Below, piece after piece: positions 53,978 to 62,714 of a stretch of 64,000 bases of DNA. Position 1 is the stretch's first letter. Every line of letters begins with the position of its first letter. The position numbers were made by a program, and so were the translations under genes. The notes under the pieces are model-generated. The model was not told where the DNA came from. It made no database searches and was given only the letters and a program-made list of their open reading frames with translations. Source of the stretch: Halosimplex salinum (GTDB lineage: Archaea > Halobacteriota > Halobacteria > Halobacteriales > Haloarculaceae); assembly GCF_003730195.1 (NCBI RefSeq), contig NZ_QWGG01000001.1, positions 558,001-622,000 on the forward strand, written 5' to 3'.

Positions 53978-55324
53978 CTAGTGCTCTTCGAAGAACTCCT
54001 CGGTCTGGGCGGTGACGACGGACTCGATGAGGTCCTCGTTGTTTTCGACCTCCTCGAGCCGGATATCGGTCTGTAGCGTCTCCGCGACGACTTTCGGGTC
54101 GTCGATGAAGGTGTACTCCTTGTGGACGCCGCTCCCGTAGCCGCGGCCGCGTTTCTCCGACGTGATGAAGTTGTACGTCTCCGCCTCGCTCATGTACCGG
54201 AGGTACGAATCGCGGGACTTCTCCTCGGTGTCCACGAGGCTCGTGAGATACTGGTACACGCGGTAGGCGACGGTACTCGGCACCGCGTTCAAACTCCGCT
54301 GGGAGTAGACGGGGACGACCGCTGTCGCGTACAGGGAGAGCTTCTTCTGTGCCGAGAGCCCCTGCATCTGGGTCAGCGTGCGGTCGCGTTCGGCCTCTTC
54401 CTGCGCCCCCCGGACGTGGTCTTCACGGACCGTCTCCTGGCCCTCCCGGTCGGCGATCTCGCCGGCTTTCCGGAACAGGTCGATGGCTTTCCGCGCGTCG
54501 CCGTGGTCCTGTGCGGCGAACGCGGCACTGAGCGGGATGATCCCGTCTTCGAGCACCCCGTCCTGATAGGCGTCTCGCCGTCGTTCGAGGATCGCCTGCA
54601 GCTGATTCGCGTCGTAGTCCTGGAAGACGACGTCCTGCGGGTTGAACGAACTCTCGGCGCGGCCGTCGAGGTCCTCCATGAACCGGGGGTCGTTCGTGAG
54701 TGCGGCGACCGAGACGTGGCCGTCGATCCGGCCGAGCTGCGTCGCGCGGGAGAGCTGATAGAGGAGTTTCGAGTACGCCGGCTCGGCGTTCGGGTCTCGC
54801 TGTCGACCCACGAGGAGGTCGACCTCGTCGAGGATGATGATGACCGAGTCGAAGTTGTCGCTCAGGATATTGTAGAACCGTTCGAGCTTCTGGTCCGTCG
54901 AGATGCCGCTCTCGGGGACGCCGAGGTCGACGCCCGCTTCGGTCGCGGCGTTCTTCGCCAGCCGATACACGGCGCGGTCGTGGGACTTGATCGTCTGACA
55001 GTTGATCCTGATGACGCCGAAGCGGTCGTCCTGGGACTTCGAGAGCGCCAGCACCTGTTCGCAGACGGCGTTGATGATCAGCGACTTCCCGGTCCCGGAC
55101 GGACCGTAGAGGAGCATGTTCGGCGGTTTGTTGCCCTGAAGCGCCGGACGGAGGTACGTGATGATGTCTTCTAACTGCTGCTCGCGACCCACGATGCGGT
55201 CCTCGTCGATGACGACGTCCGGATCGAGCAACCCCTTGTCTCTGAAGACGGAATTTTGGACACCTCCCTGAAGACGGCCCTTGATGGATTCCGAGAGAGA
55301 CGAACTATCGTCGCCGTTGGCCAT
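53978..55324 (-). CDS. cdc6: Orc1/Cdc6 replication initiator
   Basis: A 448 aa AAA+ protein that binds origin recognition boxes and helps load the MCM helicase. Walker A GPSGTGKS is at residues 74-81, Walker B VIIILDEVDLL at 161-171 with sensor 1 VAALTNDPRFMEDL, and sensor 2/lid sequence DHGDARKAIDLFRKAG. The C-terminal winged helix follows (YSQRSLNAVPSTVAYRVYQYL, RGRGYGSGVHKEY). A TATA box 26 nt before the ATG suggests a leaderless message. An imperfect ORB at 55364 next to the TATA box suggests autoregulation. Nine to eleven ORB-like repeats flank the gene, so it is likely the cognate initiator of the adjacent origin. Confidence 0.95.
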   Translation of the reverse strand: MANGDDSSSLSESIKGRLQGGVQNSVFRDKGLLDPDVVIDEDRIVGREQQLEDIITYLRPALQGNKPPNMLLYGPSGTGKSLIINAVCEQVLALSKSQDDRFGVIRINCQTIKSHDRAVYRLAKNAATEAGVDLGVPESGISTDQKLERFYNILSDNFDSVIIILDEVDLLVGRQRDPNAEPAYSKLLYQLSRATQLGRIDGHVSVAALTNDPRFMEDLDGRAESSFNPQDVVFQDYDANQLQAILERRRDAYQDGVLEDGIIPLSAAFAAQDHGDARKAIDLFRKAGEIADREGQETVREDHVRGAQEEAERDRTLTQMQGLSAQKKLSLYATAVVPVYSQRSLNAVPSTVAYRVYQYLTSLVDTEEKSRDSYLRYMSEAETYNFITSEKRGRGYGSGVHKEYTFIDDPKVVAETLQTDIRLEEVENNEDLIESVVTAQTEEFFEEH

Positions 55325-55346
55325 GATACCCGTCTCGATGTCCTCC

Positions 55347-55354
55347 TATATATA
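55347..55354 (-). promoter_or_regulatory. TATA box of orc1/cdc6
   Basis: TATATATA lies 26 nt upstream of the ATG at 55324, the position expected for a leaderless transcript. A degenerate ORB (55364-55384) sits directly upstream of it, so initiator binding could control its own promoter. Confidence 0.65.
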
Positions 55355-55363
55355 CTTCCTGAG

Positions 55364-56061
55364 ACCGTGTGCGAGATTAAATACTGCGAATTCGGACGTA
55401 TATAGCTATCTGTGCGGCGTGGGTGTTGAAGGCGTTCGACCGATGGCAAAGTCAATTCCTGATCCCCACCCCGTGTGCGAAGTGAAATGGCACGCGAGAC
55501 GGACGACCACTCGGTACCGCCGAGACGTCTCGACGGGCGTTTCGTCTCGTTCCCCAGTCTCGGATCGCTCTTCGGTCCCGCATCACTCACCAGTCTCTGC
55601 TCGCCCTGCGGTCCCGTCGCGCTCTCGGGTCCGACTACCCCCACCCCGTGTGCGAGATGAATTCGGCCGAGGGGTACCGGCCGCCTCTCACCGGGTTTCG
55701 GGTGGGTCGCCGGAGAAGAAGCGTGAACGGCGAGAGGACGCGTAGATTCCTACGAAACATCGCCGAGCTCTGGCGAGTCGTATCACATTTCTATCTGTTT
55801 CAAACCGACCGACACTAGCTGGATTACAGAGTTATTTTCAGGCCCATATCATAAAAGTATCCGTTTCCAATAGCGGACCGGAGTCGAGTCTTCTCGGAGA
55901 GTCTCGGGCGGAATTTCGGTGGTTCACCCGACGTTCGACCCGCAGCCCCGGAGACCCACCCCGCCCTCCTCCCCGAATTCATCTCGCACACGGGGTGTGG
56001 GGGGGAGAAGAGAACCGCCATCGGAGGAAGAGATAGTCGGATTTCACTTCGCACACGGGGT
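55364..56061. other. Predicted replication origin (oriC) with inverted ORBs and AT-rich DUE
   Basis: ORB-like repeats lie at 55364 (degenerate), 55468 and 55643 on the plus strand and at 55976-55996 and 56041-56061 on the minus strand. Between the opposed sets, about 55745-55875 is strikingly AT-rich (for example TTATTTTCAGGCCCATATCATAAAA pieces), unlike the rest of the window. Oppositely oriented ORBs around an AT-rich unwinding element next to orc1/cdc6 is the standard archaeal origin layout. The 816-nt gap from 55325 to 56140 contains no convincing gene. Confidence 0.82.
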
Positions 56062-56140
56062 GCCCTTCGGCGGAGCAGTAGCTCGGTGGCGCGGGGGAGT
56101 CGTGGCCGCCACTGGGCGGTCGGTTCGATGACTGGCGACA

Positions 56141-56944
56141 CTACTCGCGGACGCCGACGGGTGACGATCGACCGAGCGTGTTCAGCACGACCAGCGCGGC
56201 CGACGCGACGACGACGAGCACGACGGCGACCGGGACGGCGGCGTCGAGCCCGCGGCCCTGGAAGGTCGCCCATATCTGGACGGGGAGGGTGCGGGGGTAG
56301 TACGCCAGCATGAGCGTCGCACCGAACTCGCCGGCCGCACGGGCGAACGCCAGCGTCGCGCCGGCGAGGATCCCGCGGCGAGCGAGCGGGAGCGTCACCC
56401 GTCGGAGCGTTCGCCAGCGCGAGACGCCCTGCGTCCACGCGACCTCTTCGAGGTGACGGTCGACGCGTTCGAACGCGCTCCGCGCCGAGAGGACGACGAA
56501 CGGGGAAGCGACGAATGTCTGTGCGAGAACCACACCGAAGAGCGTCCCGTCGACGGATATTCCCACGAGTCCGCCGAGCCCGTCCGACCCGAACGCGCTC
56601 AACAGCACCATCCCGCTGACGACCGGCGGGAGGACGAGCGGGAAGGCGACGACGGCCGTCACGAGCGTCTGTCCGCGAACGTCGGTGCGCGCGAGCCAGT
56701 AGGCCAGCGGCAGGCCGAACAGCAGCGCGAGTGCCGTGCTCGCGGTCGCGGAGACGAGCGTGTTCCGCGCGGCACCGACGACGAACGGTTCGTTCAGCGA
56801 CGCGAGGACCGAGGCGGGCGACCGGGCGAGGAACAGCCACGCGACGGGTAGCGCGTAGAGGACGAGCAGCGTCGCGCCCGCGATGGGGACGGCCGTCTCC
56901 CACGCCGCCCGTTCACGAGCGGATGCCACGCGGGGGATCACCAC
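56141..56944 (-). CDS. Molybdate/tungstate-type ABC transporter permease
   Basis: A 267 aa membrane protein with five or six spans. The permease coupling motif is visible as EEVAWTQGVSRWRTLRRVTLPLARRGILAG (EAA loop), and the C-terminal FARAAGEFGATLMLAYYPRTLPVQIW is typical of ModB/WtpB/TupB proteins. Its start overlaps the 3' end of the binding-protein gene by 32 nt. An in-frame GTG at 56929 is an alternative start. The ATPase gene usually next in such operons is missing; the origin lies there instead. Confidence 0.86.
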   Translation of the reverse strand: MVIPRVASARERAAWETAVPIAGATLLVLYALPVAWLFLARSPASVLASLNEPFVVGAARNTLVSATASTALALLFGLPLAYWLARTDVRGQTLVTAVVAFPLVLPPVVSGMVLLSAFGSDGLGGLVGISVDGTLFGVVLAQTFVASPFVVLSARSAFERVDRHLEEVAWTQGVSRWRTLRRVTLPLARRGILAGATLAFARAAGEFGATLMLAYYPRTLPVQIWATFQGRGLDAAVPVAVVLVVVASAALVVLNTLGRSSPVGVRE

Positions 56945-57905
56945 TGTATTCCGGGAACGTCTCGGGGACGGCGAAGCCGTGGTCGGCGAGGTAGTCGCCG
57001 GCGACGAGGTGGTCGAAGGTCCCGTTCACTCGCTCCTCGTCAGTTCGGGCGACCGCGCCGTACTCGATGGGTGCGCCGCGGACCGTCTCGCCGCTCGGGA
57101 GGTCGTAGCTCGTCGTCCGGTACCTGTCGTCGCGGGCGGGGTCGCTCAGGTCGACGTCGGTCGGCAGATCGACGTATTCGTAGCCGCGGTCGACGGCCAT
57201 ACTCCGGTAGACGAGTGCGGCGTCCAGATCGCCGGTCTCGAACCGGGAGAGCAGGGACGTCTCCGGGTACACCTGCCGTGAGTCGGTCAGGTTCGCCCGC
57301 AAGTTCGGCCGGTCGTAGTACCCCTCGGCGAGTTCCAGGGCGAACAGCGTCCGGTACCCCAGCGGATCGAGATTGGGGTCGGTGCGCCCCAGCGTCGCCT
57401 CGTCCGCGAGAACCGGGTCGAACCAGCGGTCGGCGTCGCGCACGCGCCGACCGCCCTCGCTCTCCCGGTCGTAAGCGACCACGAGCGCGTTCGTCGCGAA
57501 TCGGACGTGCCAGTCGGTGTCGAGTACCCCCTCGAACAGCACGGGATCGGCGAGCGCGACGATATCGGGGTCCCGCCTGCCCTCCGTGACCAGTCTGGCG
57601 ACCGTCACGGAACCGTGGGTCTCGACTCGCACCGGTCGGTCGACGGCCGCCCGAAACCCCTCCGAGAGGGGCAACTGGAGGCTTCCTGCGGCGAGGACCG
57701 AAACGGCCTCGTCGCTCTCATCGCCGGCGCCGGCGACGCTCCCGACGCTCCCGGCACAGCCGCTCAGAGTAGCGGCCCCACCCGCTGCTCCGGCGGCACC
57801 GACCGTTCGAAGAAACCACCGTCGTGTCGGCAGCCCGTGCCCGTCCCCCGACCGTTGTGTCGACCGCCCGCGATCGCCTCCCGACCGTTGTGTCGGCATA
57901 GACAT
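56913..57905 (-). CDS. Molybdate/tungstate-type substrate-binding lipoprotein
   Basis: A 330 aa extracellular binding protein. The N-terminus has a Tat motif and lipobox (TRRWFLRTVGAAG and then ATLSGCAGS). The mature part begins EAVSVLAAGSLQLPLSEGF and contains VETHGSVTVARLV, DPDIVALADPVLFE, NALVVAYDRES and ALVYRSMAVDRGY, in the order of WtpA/ModA-type proteins. The listed ATG at 57905 gives a long N-region that includes the repeated CGTTGTGTCGG elements; ATG 57899 is also possible. It heads an operon with the permease and is divergent from the ModE-like regulator. The oxyanion bound is not provable from sequence. Confidence 0.85.
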   Translation of the reverse strand: MSMPTQRSGGDRGRSTQRSGDGHGLPTRRWFLRTVGAAGAAGGAATLSGCAGSVGSVAGAGDESDEAVSVLAAGSLQLPLSEGFRAAVDRPVRVETHGSVTVARLVTEGRRDPDIVALADPVLFEGVLDTDWHVRFATNALVVAYDRESEGGRRVRDADRWFDPVLADEATLGRTDPNLDPLGYRTLFALELAEGYYDRPNLRANLTDSRQVYPETSLLSRFETGDLDAALVYRSMAVDRGYEYVDLPTDVDLSDPARDDRYRTTSYDLPSGETVRGAPIEYGAVARTDEERVNGTFDHLVAGDYLADHGFAVPETFPEYSGDPPRGIRS

Positions 57906-57934
57906 ATCGACGTTGTGTCGGTCGAGACATAACG
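57821..57934. promoter_or_regulatory. Candidate operator repeats between binding protein and ModE-like regulator
   Basis: GTTGTGTC occurs at 57853, 57886 and 57912, and GTCGTGTC at 57821, with spacings of 32, 33 and 26 nt. The copy at 57912 forms an inverted repeat with GACATAAC at 57926-57933 (GTTGTGTC-N6-GACATAAC). It lies in the intergenic region between the divergent transport and regulator genes, while the other copies extend into the N-terminal codons of the binding protein. Control by the ModE-like protein is a reasonable inference. Confidence 0.55.
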
Positions 57935-57963
57935 ATTTTGGTCGGGCCGGTCGACGGGGCGGT

Positions 57964-58665
57964 ATGGACGCGGGATTCGAGGCACATCTCCGGGTGGGCG
58001 ACGAGTCCTTCGACGGTCGAGACGCGGCGCTGTTGCGCGCGGTCGCCGCGGAGGGGTCGCTCAACGCGGCGGCGTCGGCGCTGGGGCGCTCGTACTCCAG
58101 AGCGCACGCGCGGATCGGTGACCTCGAAGCGGAGGCGGGGTCACTCGTCGAGCGCGAGCGCGGCGGGAGCCAGGGCGGCGGCAGCCGACTGACCGACGAC
58201 GCCCGCGAGTTGCTCGCCCAGTTCGACCGACTCCAGGCCACGCTGGAGGGCACGGCCACCACGGAGCGACTGGTCCTCGACGGCACGGTCGAGGAACGGG
58301 ACGGCGACCTCGTCACCGTCGAGACGGTCGCGGGGAGCGTCCGCGCGCTCGCTCTCACTGACGCCGAGGACGTGCAGGTCTCCTTTCGCTCAGACGCGGT
58401 CACGCTTCACGCGCCCGAGAGCGCTCCCAGCGGTGGCGAGACGAGCGCGCGCAACCGATTCGGGGGAACCGTCGTCGACGTCGACCCTGGCGAGGGGACG
58501 GCGCTGGTCCGTATCGACGTGGGCGCGAACGATCCGCTCGTCGTCCGGGTCACAGAGACGAGCCGCCGAGAACTGGGGCTGGAAGCGGGAGAATTCGTCG
58601 TCGCATCGTTCAAGGCGACGGCGACGCGCGCGACGGCCGCGCCCGGAGCGGGCGGTGGCGACTGA
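57964..58665 (+). CDS. ModE-like transcriptional regulator (HTH plus TOBE domains)
   Basis: A 233 aa protein. The N-terminal winged HTH of ModE/LysR type is clear (LLRAVAAEGSLNAAASALGRSYSRAHARIGDLEAE with ERGGSQGGGSRLT). Two TOBE-like domains follow (LDGTVEERDGDLVTVET and RFGGTVVDVDPGEGTALVRID with VRVTETSRRELGLEAGE), which bind oxyanions in ModE. It is divergent from the binding protein and permease genes and should sense molybdate or tungstate and control them through the intergenic repeats. The start at 57964 fits the HTH. Confidence 0.85.
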   Translation: MDAGFEAHLRVGDESFDGRDAALLRAVAAEGSLNAAASALGRSYSRAHARIGDLEAEAGSLVERERGGSQGGGSRLTDDARELLAQFDRLQATLEGTATTERLVLDGTVEERDGDLVTVETVAGSVRALALTDAEDVQVSFRSDAVTLHAPESAPSGGETSARNRFGGTVVDVDPGEGTALVRIDVGANDPLVVRVTETSRRELGLEAGEFVVASFKATATRATAAPGAGGGD

Positions 58666-58691
58666 CCCGTACGACGGCGACAGCCGGCCGG

Positions 58692-59123
58692 TCAGAGCGT
58701 CTTTTCCATCTCGACGTGGTCGATACCGGCTTCCTCGAACACGTCGCTCGTCGTCTCGTAGCCGAGCCGCCGGTAGAACGCTTCGACGTGGGTCTGGGCG
58801 TGCATGATGAGGCGGTCGATACCGCGGTCGGCGGCGGTCGCTTCGAGCGTGTCCATCAGGTCGCGTCCGATCCCCTCACCGCGTCGCTCGTCGACGACCG
58901 CGACCCGCTCTACTTTCCCGACGCCCGGGTCGACCTCGCGGAGCCGTGCGGCGCCGACCGGTTCACCCCCGGCTGTCGCGACCAAGTGGACGGCCTCGTC
59001 GTCTCTGCCGTCCATCTCGATGTCTTCGGGGACGCCCTGTTCCTCGATGAAGACCTCGCGGCGGACGGAGAGCGCCGCCTCCCGGTCGGGGTCGCTCTCT
59101 GCGACTCGCACGTCGACAGTCAT
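58692..59123 (-). CDS. GNAT family N-acetyltransferase
   Basis: A 143 aa acetyltransferase starting MTVDVRVAESDPDREAALSV. EVFIEEQGVPEDIEMDGRDDEAVHLVAT is the ElaA-like N-terminal block. AARLREVDPGVGKVERVAVVDERRGEGIGRDLM holds the acetyl-CoA loop (RRGEGIG). IMHAQTHVEAFYRRLGYETTSDVFEEAGIDHVEM follows the YjcF/ElaA subgroup. Substrate unknown. It converges on the ModE-like gene. Confidence 0.9.
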   Translation of the reverse strand: MTVDVRVAESDPDREAALSVRREVFIEEQGVPEDIEMDGRDDEAVHLVATAGGEPVGAARLREVDPGVGKVERVAVVDERRGEGIGRDLMDTLEATAADRGIDRLIMHAQTHVEAFYRRLGYETTSDVFEEAGIDHVEMEKTL

Positions 59124-59249
59124 GCCAGAACGTTCGTGGCCGGACGCTCCTGAGAATTGCGGTCGAGCGGTCCCAGGACAGCCGTCGCGCCGGTCGTCGT
59201 GTTGTCAGCGTGTCCTTTTTGCCACTGGCGGTCCTACTTCGGCCATCGT

Positions 59250-59378
59250 ATGTCCGACTTCGAAACCTACGACTGCGACAACTGTGACGGTGAGTTCGCG
59301 GCCCATCCCAGCGCACGCGCCGCCGAAACGAGCTACTGCAGTCCGCGCTGTGAATCGGTCGGCACCGGACTGGTCTGA
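59250..59378 (+). CDS. Small zinc-ribbon-like protein
   Basis: A 42 aa protein starting MSDFETYDCDNCDGEFAAHP, with two Cys pairs (CDNC and CSPRC) arranged like a zinc ribbon. Such very small zinc proteins are common in haloarchaea and are often overlooked. The ATG at 59250 is preceded by promoter-like sequence. Function unknown; protein interaction or nucleic-acid binding is possible. Confidence 0.65.
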   Translation: MSDFETYDCDNCDGEFAAHPSARAAETSYCSPRCESVGTGLV

Positions 59379-59541
59379 CGTCGTTCCGGTCGGGCACGGA
59401 CTGGGGGGCCGGCGGAGGCCGAGATCAGGCCCGGTGCCGAGCGCACCGGCGGGTCGAGAAGCGACCGAAGCGGTTCGAAAAGCAGGGCCGTCCGTCGTCG
59501 GATTCACTGCGGTCAGCGGCCAGTACGCGTAGACGGCTCGA

Positions 59542-61032
59542 TTACGCGTCGTCTGGGCTGTAGTTGGGTGCTTCGTCGGTGATGACCACGTCGTGGGGGT
59601 GGCCTTCCTGCTGGCCGGCCTGCGAGACCTTCACGAACTCGGCGCGGTTCTTGAACTCGGGGATGGTCTCGGCGCCGACGTAGCCCATGCCCGATTTCAT
59701 GCCGCCGACGAGCTGGTGGAGTTCGCTGGCGAGCGTGCCCTTGTAGGGCGTCGCGGCCTCGACGCCCTCGGGGACCATCTCCTCTTCCTCGTCCTCGTCG
59801 ACGTCCTTGAGGTAGCGGTCGCCGCCGCCGGACTGCATCGCGCCGACCGAGCCCATGCCGCGGTACTGCTTGTACTTCTTGCCGTTCATCGTGACGACGC
59901 GGCCCGGCGCCTCGTCCGTGCCGGCGAAGTACGATCCCAGCATGACGGCGTCGGCACCGGCGGCGATGGCCTTGATGGCGTCGCCGGAGTAGCGGATGCC
60001 CCCGTCGGCGATGACGGGCACGTTGTGCTGGCTCGCGACATCGGCGACCTGCGCGACGGCGGTGATCTGGGGCATCCCGGCGCCGGTGACGACGCGCGTC
60101 GTACAGATGGAGCCGGGACCGATGCCCACCTTGATGCCGTCGGCGAAGTCGACGACGGCCTCGGCCGCTTCCCGTGTGCCGACGTTGCCGACGACCACGT
60201 CGGCGTCGACCTCGTCGGTGATCTCGCGAGCGCTGTCGACGACGTTGAGGTTGTGCGCGTGGGCGCAGTCGATGAACAGCACGTCGGCGCCGGCCTCGTC
60301 CGCGGCCTCGGCGCGCTCTGCCTCGAACGGGCCGACGGCGACGCCCGCGCGGAGGGCGCCGTCCTCGTCGCGAGCGGCCGCGTCGTACTCGCGGCGCTGG
60401 AGGATCCCCTGCATCGTGATGAGGCCGACCAGGCGGTTGCCGTCGTCGACGATGGGGACGCGCTCGATCTTGTGTTCGTACATGAGTTCGAGCGCTTCGC
60501 GCGGCGTCACGTCTTCGGGCGCGGTGATGACTTCGTCGGTCATCGCCTCGCGCACCTCGTCGGACTCGCCGACTTCGAGGTACGGGCGGATGTCCGTCCC
60601 GGAGATGATCCCCAGGACGTCACCGTCGTCGCTGACCACGGGCGCGCCGGAGACGCCGGCGCGTGCCATCATCTCGTCGACCTCTCGGACCGTCTGGTCG
60701 GGTGAGGCCGTCACCACGTCGCGGATGATGAGCTCGTCGGCGCGCTTGACGCGCTCTATCTCTGTGACCATCTCGTCGACGCTCATGTTGCGGTGCATGA
60801 CGCCAAGTCCACCCTCGCGAGCCATCGCGATCGCCATATCGCTCTCGGTGACGGTGTCCATCGCCGCCGTGAGCACCGGCACCTGCAACTGGACGTTCTT
60901 CGACACGCGCGTCGTCGTGTCGGCCTCGTCGGCCTCGACCCGACTCTCCTTGGGACGGAGGAGTACGTCGTCGAACGTCAGCGCCTCAGGTACGCGGAGT
61001 TTCTCCGAGAACGGTTCGGAATCGTTCGCCAT
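59542..61032 (-). CDS. guaB: Inosine-5'-monophosphate dehydrogenase
   Basis: A 496 aa enzyme that oxidises IMP to XMP with NAD, the committed step to [20 protein letters not shown] at the N-terminus, two CBS domains in the middle ([20 protein letters not shown] and [17 protein letters not shown]), the catalytic loop [13 protein letters not shown] with Cys near residue 309, [19 protein letters not shown], and the flap region GMGSVGAM are present. The start at 61032 is fixed by the family N-terminus. The CBS pair allows purine nucleotide regulation. Confidence 0.97.
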   Translation of the reverse strand: MANDSEPFSEKLRVPEALTFDDVLLRPKESRVEADEADTTTRVSKNVQLQVPVLTAAMDTVTESDMAIAMAREGGLGVMHRNMSVDEMVTEIERVKRADELIIRDVVTASPDQTVREVDEMMARAGVSGAPVVSDDGDVLGIISGTDIRPYLEVGESDEVREAMTDEVITAPEDVTPREALELMYEHKIERVPIVDDGNRLVGLITMQGILQRREYDAAARDEDGALRAGVAVGPFEAERAEAADEAGADVLFIDCAHAHNLNVVDSAREITDEVDADVVVGNVGTREAAEAVVDFADGIKVGIGPGSICTTRVVTGAGMPQITAVAQVADVASQHNVPVIADGGIRYSGDAIKAIAAGADAVMLGSYFAGTDEAPGRVVTMNGKKYKQYRGMGSVGAMQSGGGDRYLKDVDEDEEEEMVPEGVEAATPYKGTLASELHQLVGGMKSGMGYVGAETIPEFKNRAEFVKVSQAGQQEGHPHDVVITDEAPNYSPDDA

Positions 61033-61207
61033 GTAAATCGTCGCCCCCGCCGGGCCAAAAACGTTGCGAGACGGTCGCTCCGTGGGACCCGTTCCCGAGA
61101 CTCCGAACGGCCGTTCGGCACATCTGACGCCCGATTCGGGCACGTTCGCGCCGTATGTGGCCGTCTCTCACGCAATCCTTATACCCAACTGGAAAATAAT
61201 GATAAAC

Positions 61208-61423
61208 ATGGATTCCGCCAGTCCCATCGCTGCTGGCATCGGTCAGAAGACTGCCCGCGACGCATCGAGCGTCGCGTTCACAGCTTCTGCCGACTTCTTC
61301 AAACGGGACTTCGCGGAGATCCCCACCTCGAACTTCGGCGCCGACTGGTGGCAGTCTACCGGTCGCCGAGGACCGTATCGAGGATCGGGACACCCACTGG
61401 CCACGGGAGACGGCCACTGCTGA
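61208..61423 (+). CDS. Small protein upstream of the DUF5794 gene
   Basis: A 71 aa protein starting MDSASPIAAGIGQKTARDASS, with SADFFKRDFAEIPTSNFGADWWQSTGRR in the middle. The ATG at 61208 lies ~28 nt after the TATA-like CCTTATAC, which fits a leaderless transcript, and it is 4 nt upstream of the next gene, so they are co-transcribed. An in-frame ATG at 61199 is an alternative. I know no family. The Trp-Trp motif is unusual in so small a protein. Confidence 0.55.
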   Translation: MDSASPIAAGIGQKTARDASSVAFTASADFFKRDFAEIPTSNFGADWWQSTGRRGPYRGSGHPLATGDGHC

Positions 61424-61427
61424 GTGC

Positions 61428-62336
61428 ATGAGTAGCTCCCAGCACCCGGTCGCGCTCACCGTCGAGCGGCAGGTCGGCGGTGCGACGAAGCTCCTCGCGA
61501 CCATCATGTGTCTCCCGCTGGTCGACGGCATCTTCCCCGCACTCGTCCTCGCGGGCGCGCTCTCGGACCCCATCGGCATCCTCGAGGTCGGCCTGCTCAT
61601 CTTCGGCGGGAGCGCCACCGTCGCGGTCATCCTCGCCGAGATGGACGGCACCCGCCGCGAGCAGGTGACGACCATCCTCGCCGTCGGTGCGGTCCTGATA
61701 CCGGTCGCCGCCGTCGAGGCCGCGCTCGCGCCGACCATCCGCGACATGCTCTCGATGGTCGTCTTCGAGCGCTTCGCGGGCCTCGTCATCCTCGCGGTCG
61801 CCGCCAAGACCGCCAGCGCCCGCATCGGCGAGTATCTCCCCCGCCCCGCGGTCATCATCGGCCTCGGTCTCGTCGCGAGCTTCGACCCGAGCGGCCTCGC
61901 GCTGACGGTGACGACCGACCTCGAACTGGTCGCGCGAGCGGTGGCGGCGGCGGGCGTCGGCGTCGGCTTCGCGCTCCTGGTCGCCCTGCTCGGCCCGCGC
62001 CTGCGCGCCGCGGTCGACATCGACCGCTTCCGCTTCGGCAGCGCCGTCGCGCTCGGCGTGCTCCCGCTCTCGATCTTCGGGCTCGTCCCCGGCGACGCGC
62101 CCCTCGCACTGGCCGTCCTCGGCGTGACCGCCCTGTTCGCCTTCGATCCCGACGGCGCGCGCGAGTACGACGTCGTCCCCGGTGACACGCCGGACGACGC
62201 CGCTGTCGCCGACGGCGGCGACGTCGAGGACGCAAGCGGCGACGAAGCCGATGCCGAGGACTCGGAGTCCGAATCCGTCCCCGGCCGCGTCTCCAACTAC
62301 GTCACCACCGACGACGAACGCGCGCCGTGGCTGTGA
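61428..62336 (+). CDS. DUF5794-like haloarchaeal membrane protein
   Basis: A 302 aa integral membrane protein with about seven spans and an acidic C-terminal tail. Distinct segments are VERQVGGATKLLATIMCLPLVDGIFPALVLAGAL, ILEVGLLIFGGSATVAVILAEMDGTRREQ and MLSMVVFERFAGLVILAVAAKTASARIGEYLPRPAVI. I recall this as DUF5794, with no known function. No transporter motif is visible. It follows the 71 aa gene by 4 nt. Confidence 0.75.
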   Translation: MSSSQHPVALTVERQVGGATKLLATIMCLPLVDGIFPALVLAGALSDPIGILEVGLLIFGGSATVAVILAEMDGTRREQVTTILAVGAVLIPVAAVEAALAPTIRDMLSMVVFERFAGLVILAVAAKTASARIGEYLPRPAVIIGLGLVASFDPSGLALTVTTDLELVARAVAAAGVGVGFALLVALLGPRLRAAVDIDRFRFGSAVALGVLPLSIFGLVPGDAPLALAVLGVTALFAFDPDGAREYDVVPGDTPDDAAVADGGDVEDASGDEADAEDSESESVPGRVSNYVTTDDERAPWL

Positions 62337-62429
62337 GTCGGTGAATTCGACTTCCGTTCTTCGGACGTAGCGACCCGATCCTCAGCCGTGAGTGGAAGGG
62401 CTTTAGCGGGGGCGCGGCCATGCAACGGT

Positions 62430-62660
62430 ATGGCAGACAATCGCGTCGTGCAGGGGCGGATGGTCACGCCCAAGAGCCTCGCGGAACTCATCGAGGGCGA
62501 ATCGGTCATGGACGCCGAAGCCATCGAGGACGCAGACCGGGAGTGTCCCGAGTGCGCCGGCGACGTCCTCGAAGTCGGCTACATGCCCGGCGTCACGTCG
62601 TTCGTGACCGGCTACAAGTGCCAGGACTGCGACTGGTCCGCGATCGAAGACGACGACTGA
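62430..62660 (+). CDS. DUF5795-like zinc-ribbon protein
   Basis: A 76 aa protein starting MADNRVVQGRMVTPKSLAEL. ECPECAGDVLEVGYMPGVTSFVTGYKCQDCDW holds two Cys-X2-Cys pairs forming a zinc ribbon. I recall it as DUF5795, a haloarchaea-specific family. The highly conserved N-terminus suggests a protein or RNA partner. The start at 62430 is the Met of MADNR. Confidence 0.8.
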   Translation: MADNRVVQGRMVTPKSLAELIEGESVMDAEAIEDADRECPECAGDVLEVGYMPGVTSFVTGYKCQDCDWSAIEDDD

Positions 62661-62714
62661 ACGCCAGAGACCGAAACCCCTTTAGTGGGATTGGGCTTAC
62701 CGATGCATGCAGGC

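Noticed and set aside
53542-56061. CRISPR array
   Set aside because: The repeats have irregular spacing, occur in both orientations and flank orc1/cdc6; no cas gene is in the window. They fit origin recognition boxes.
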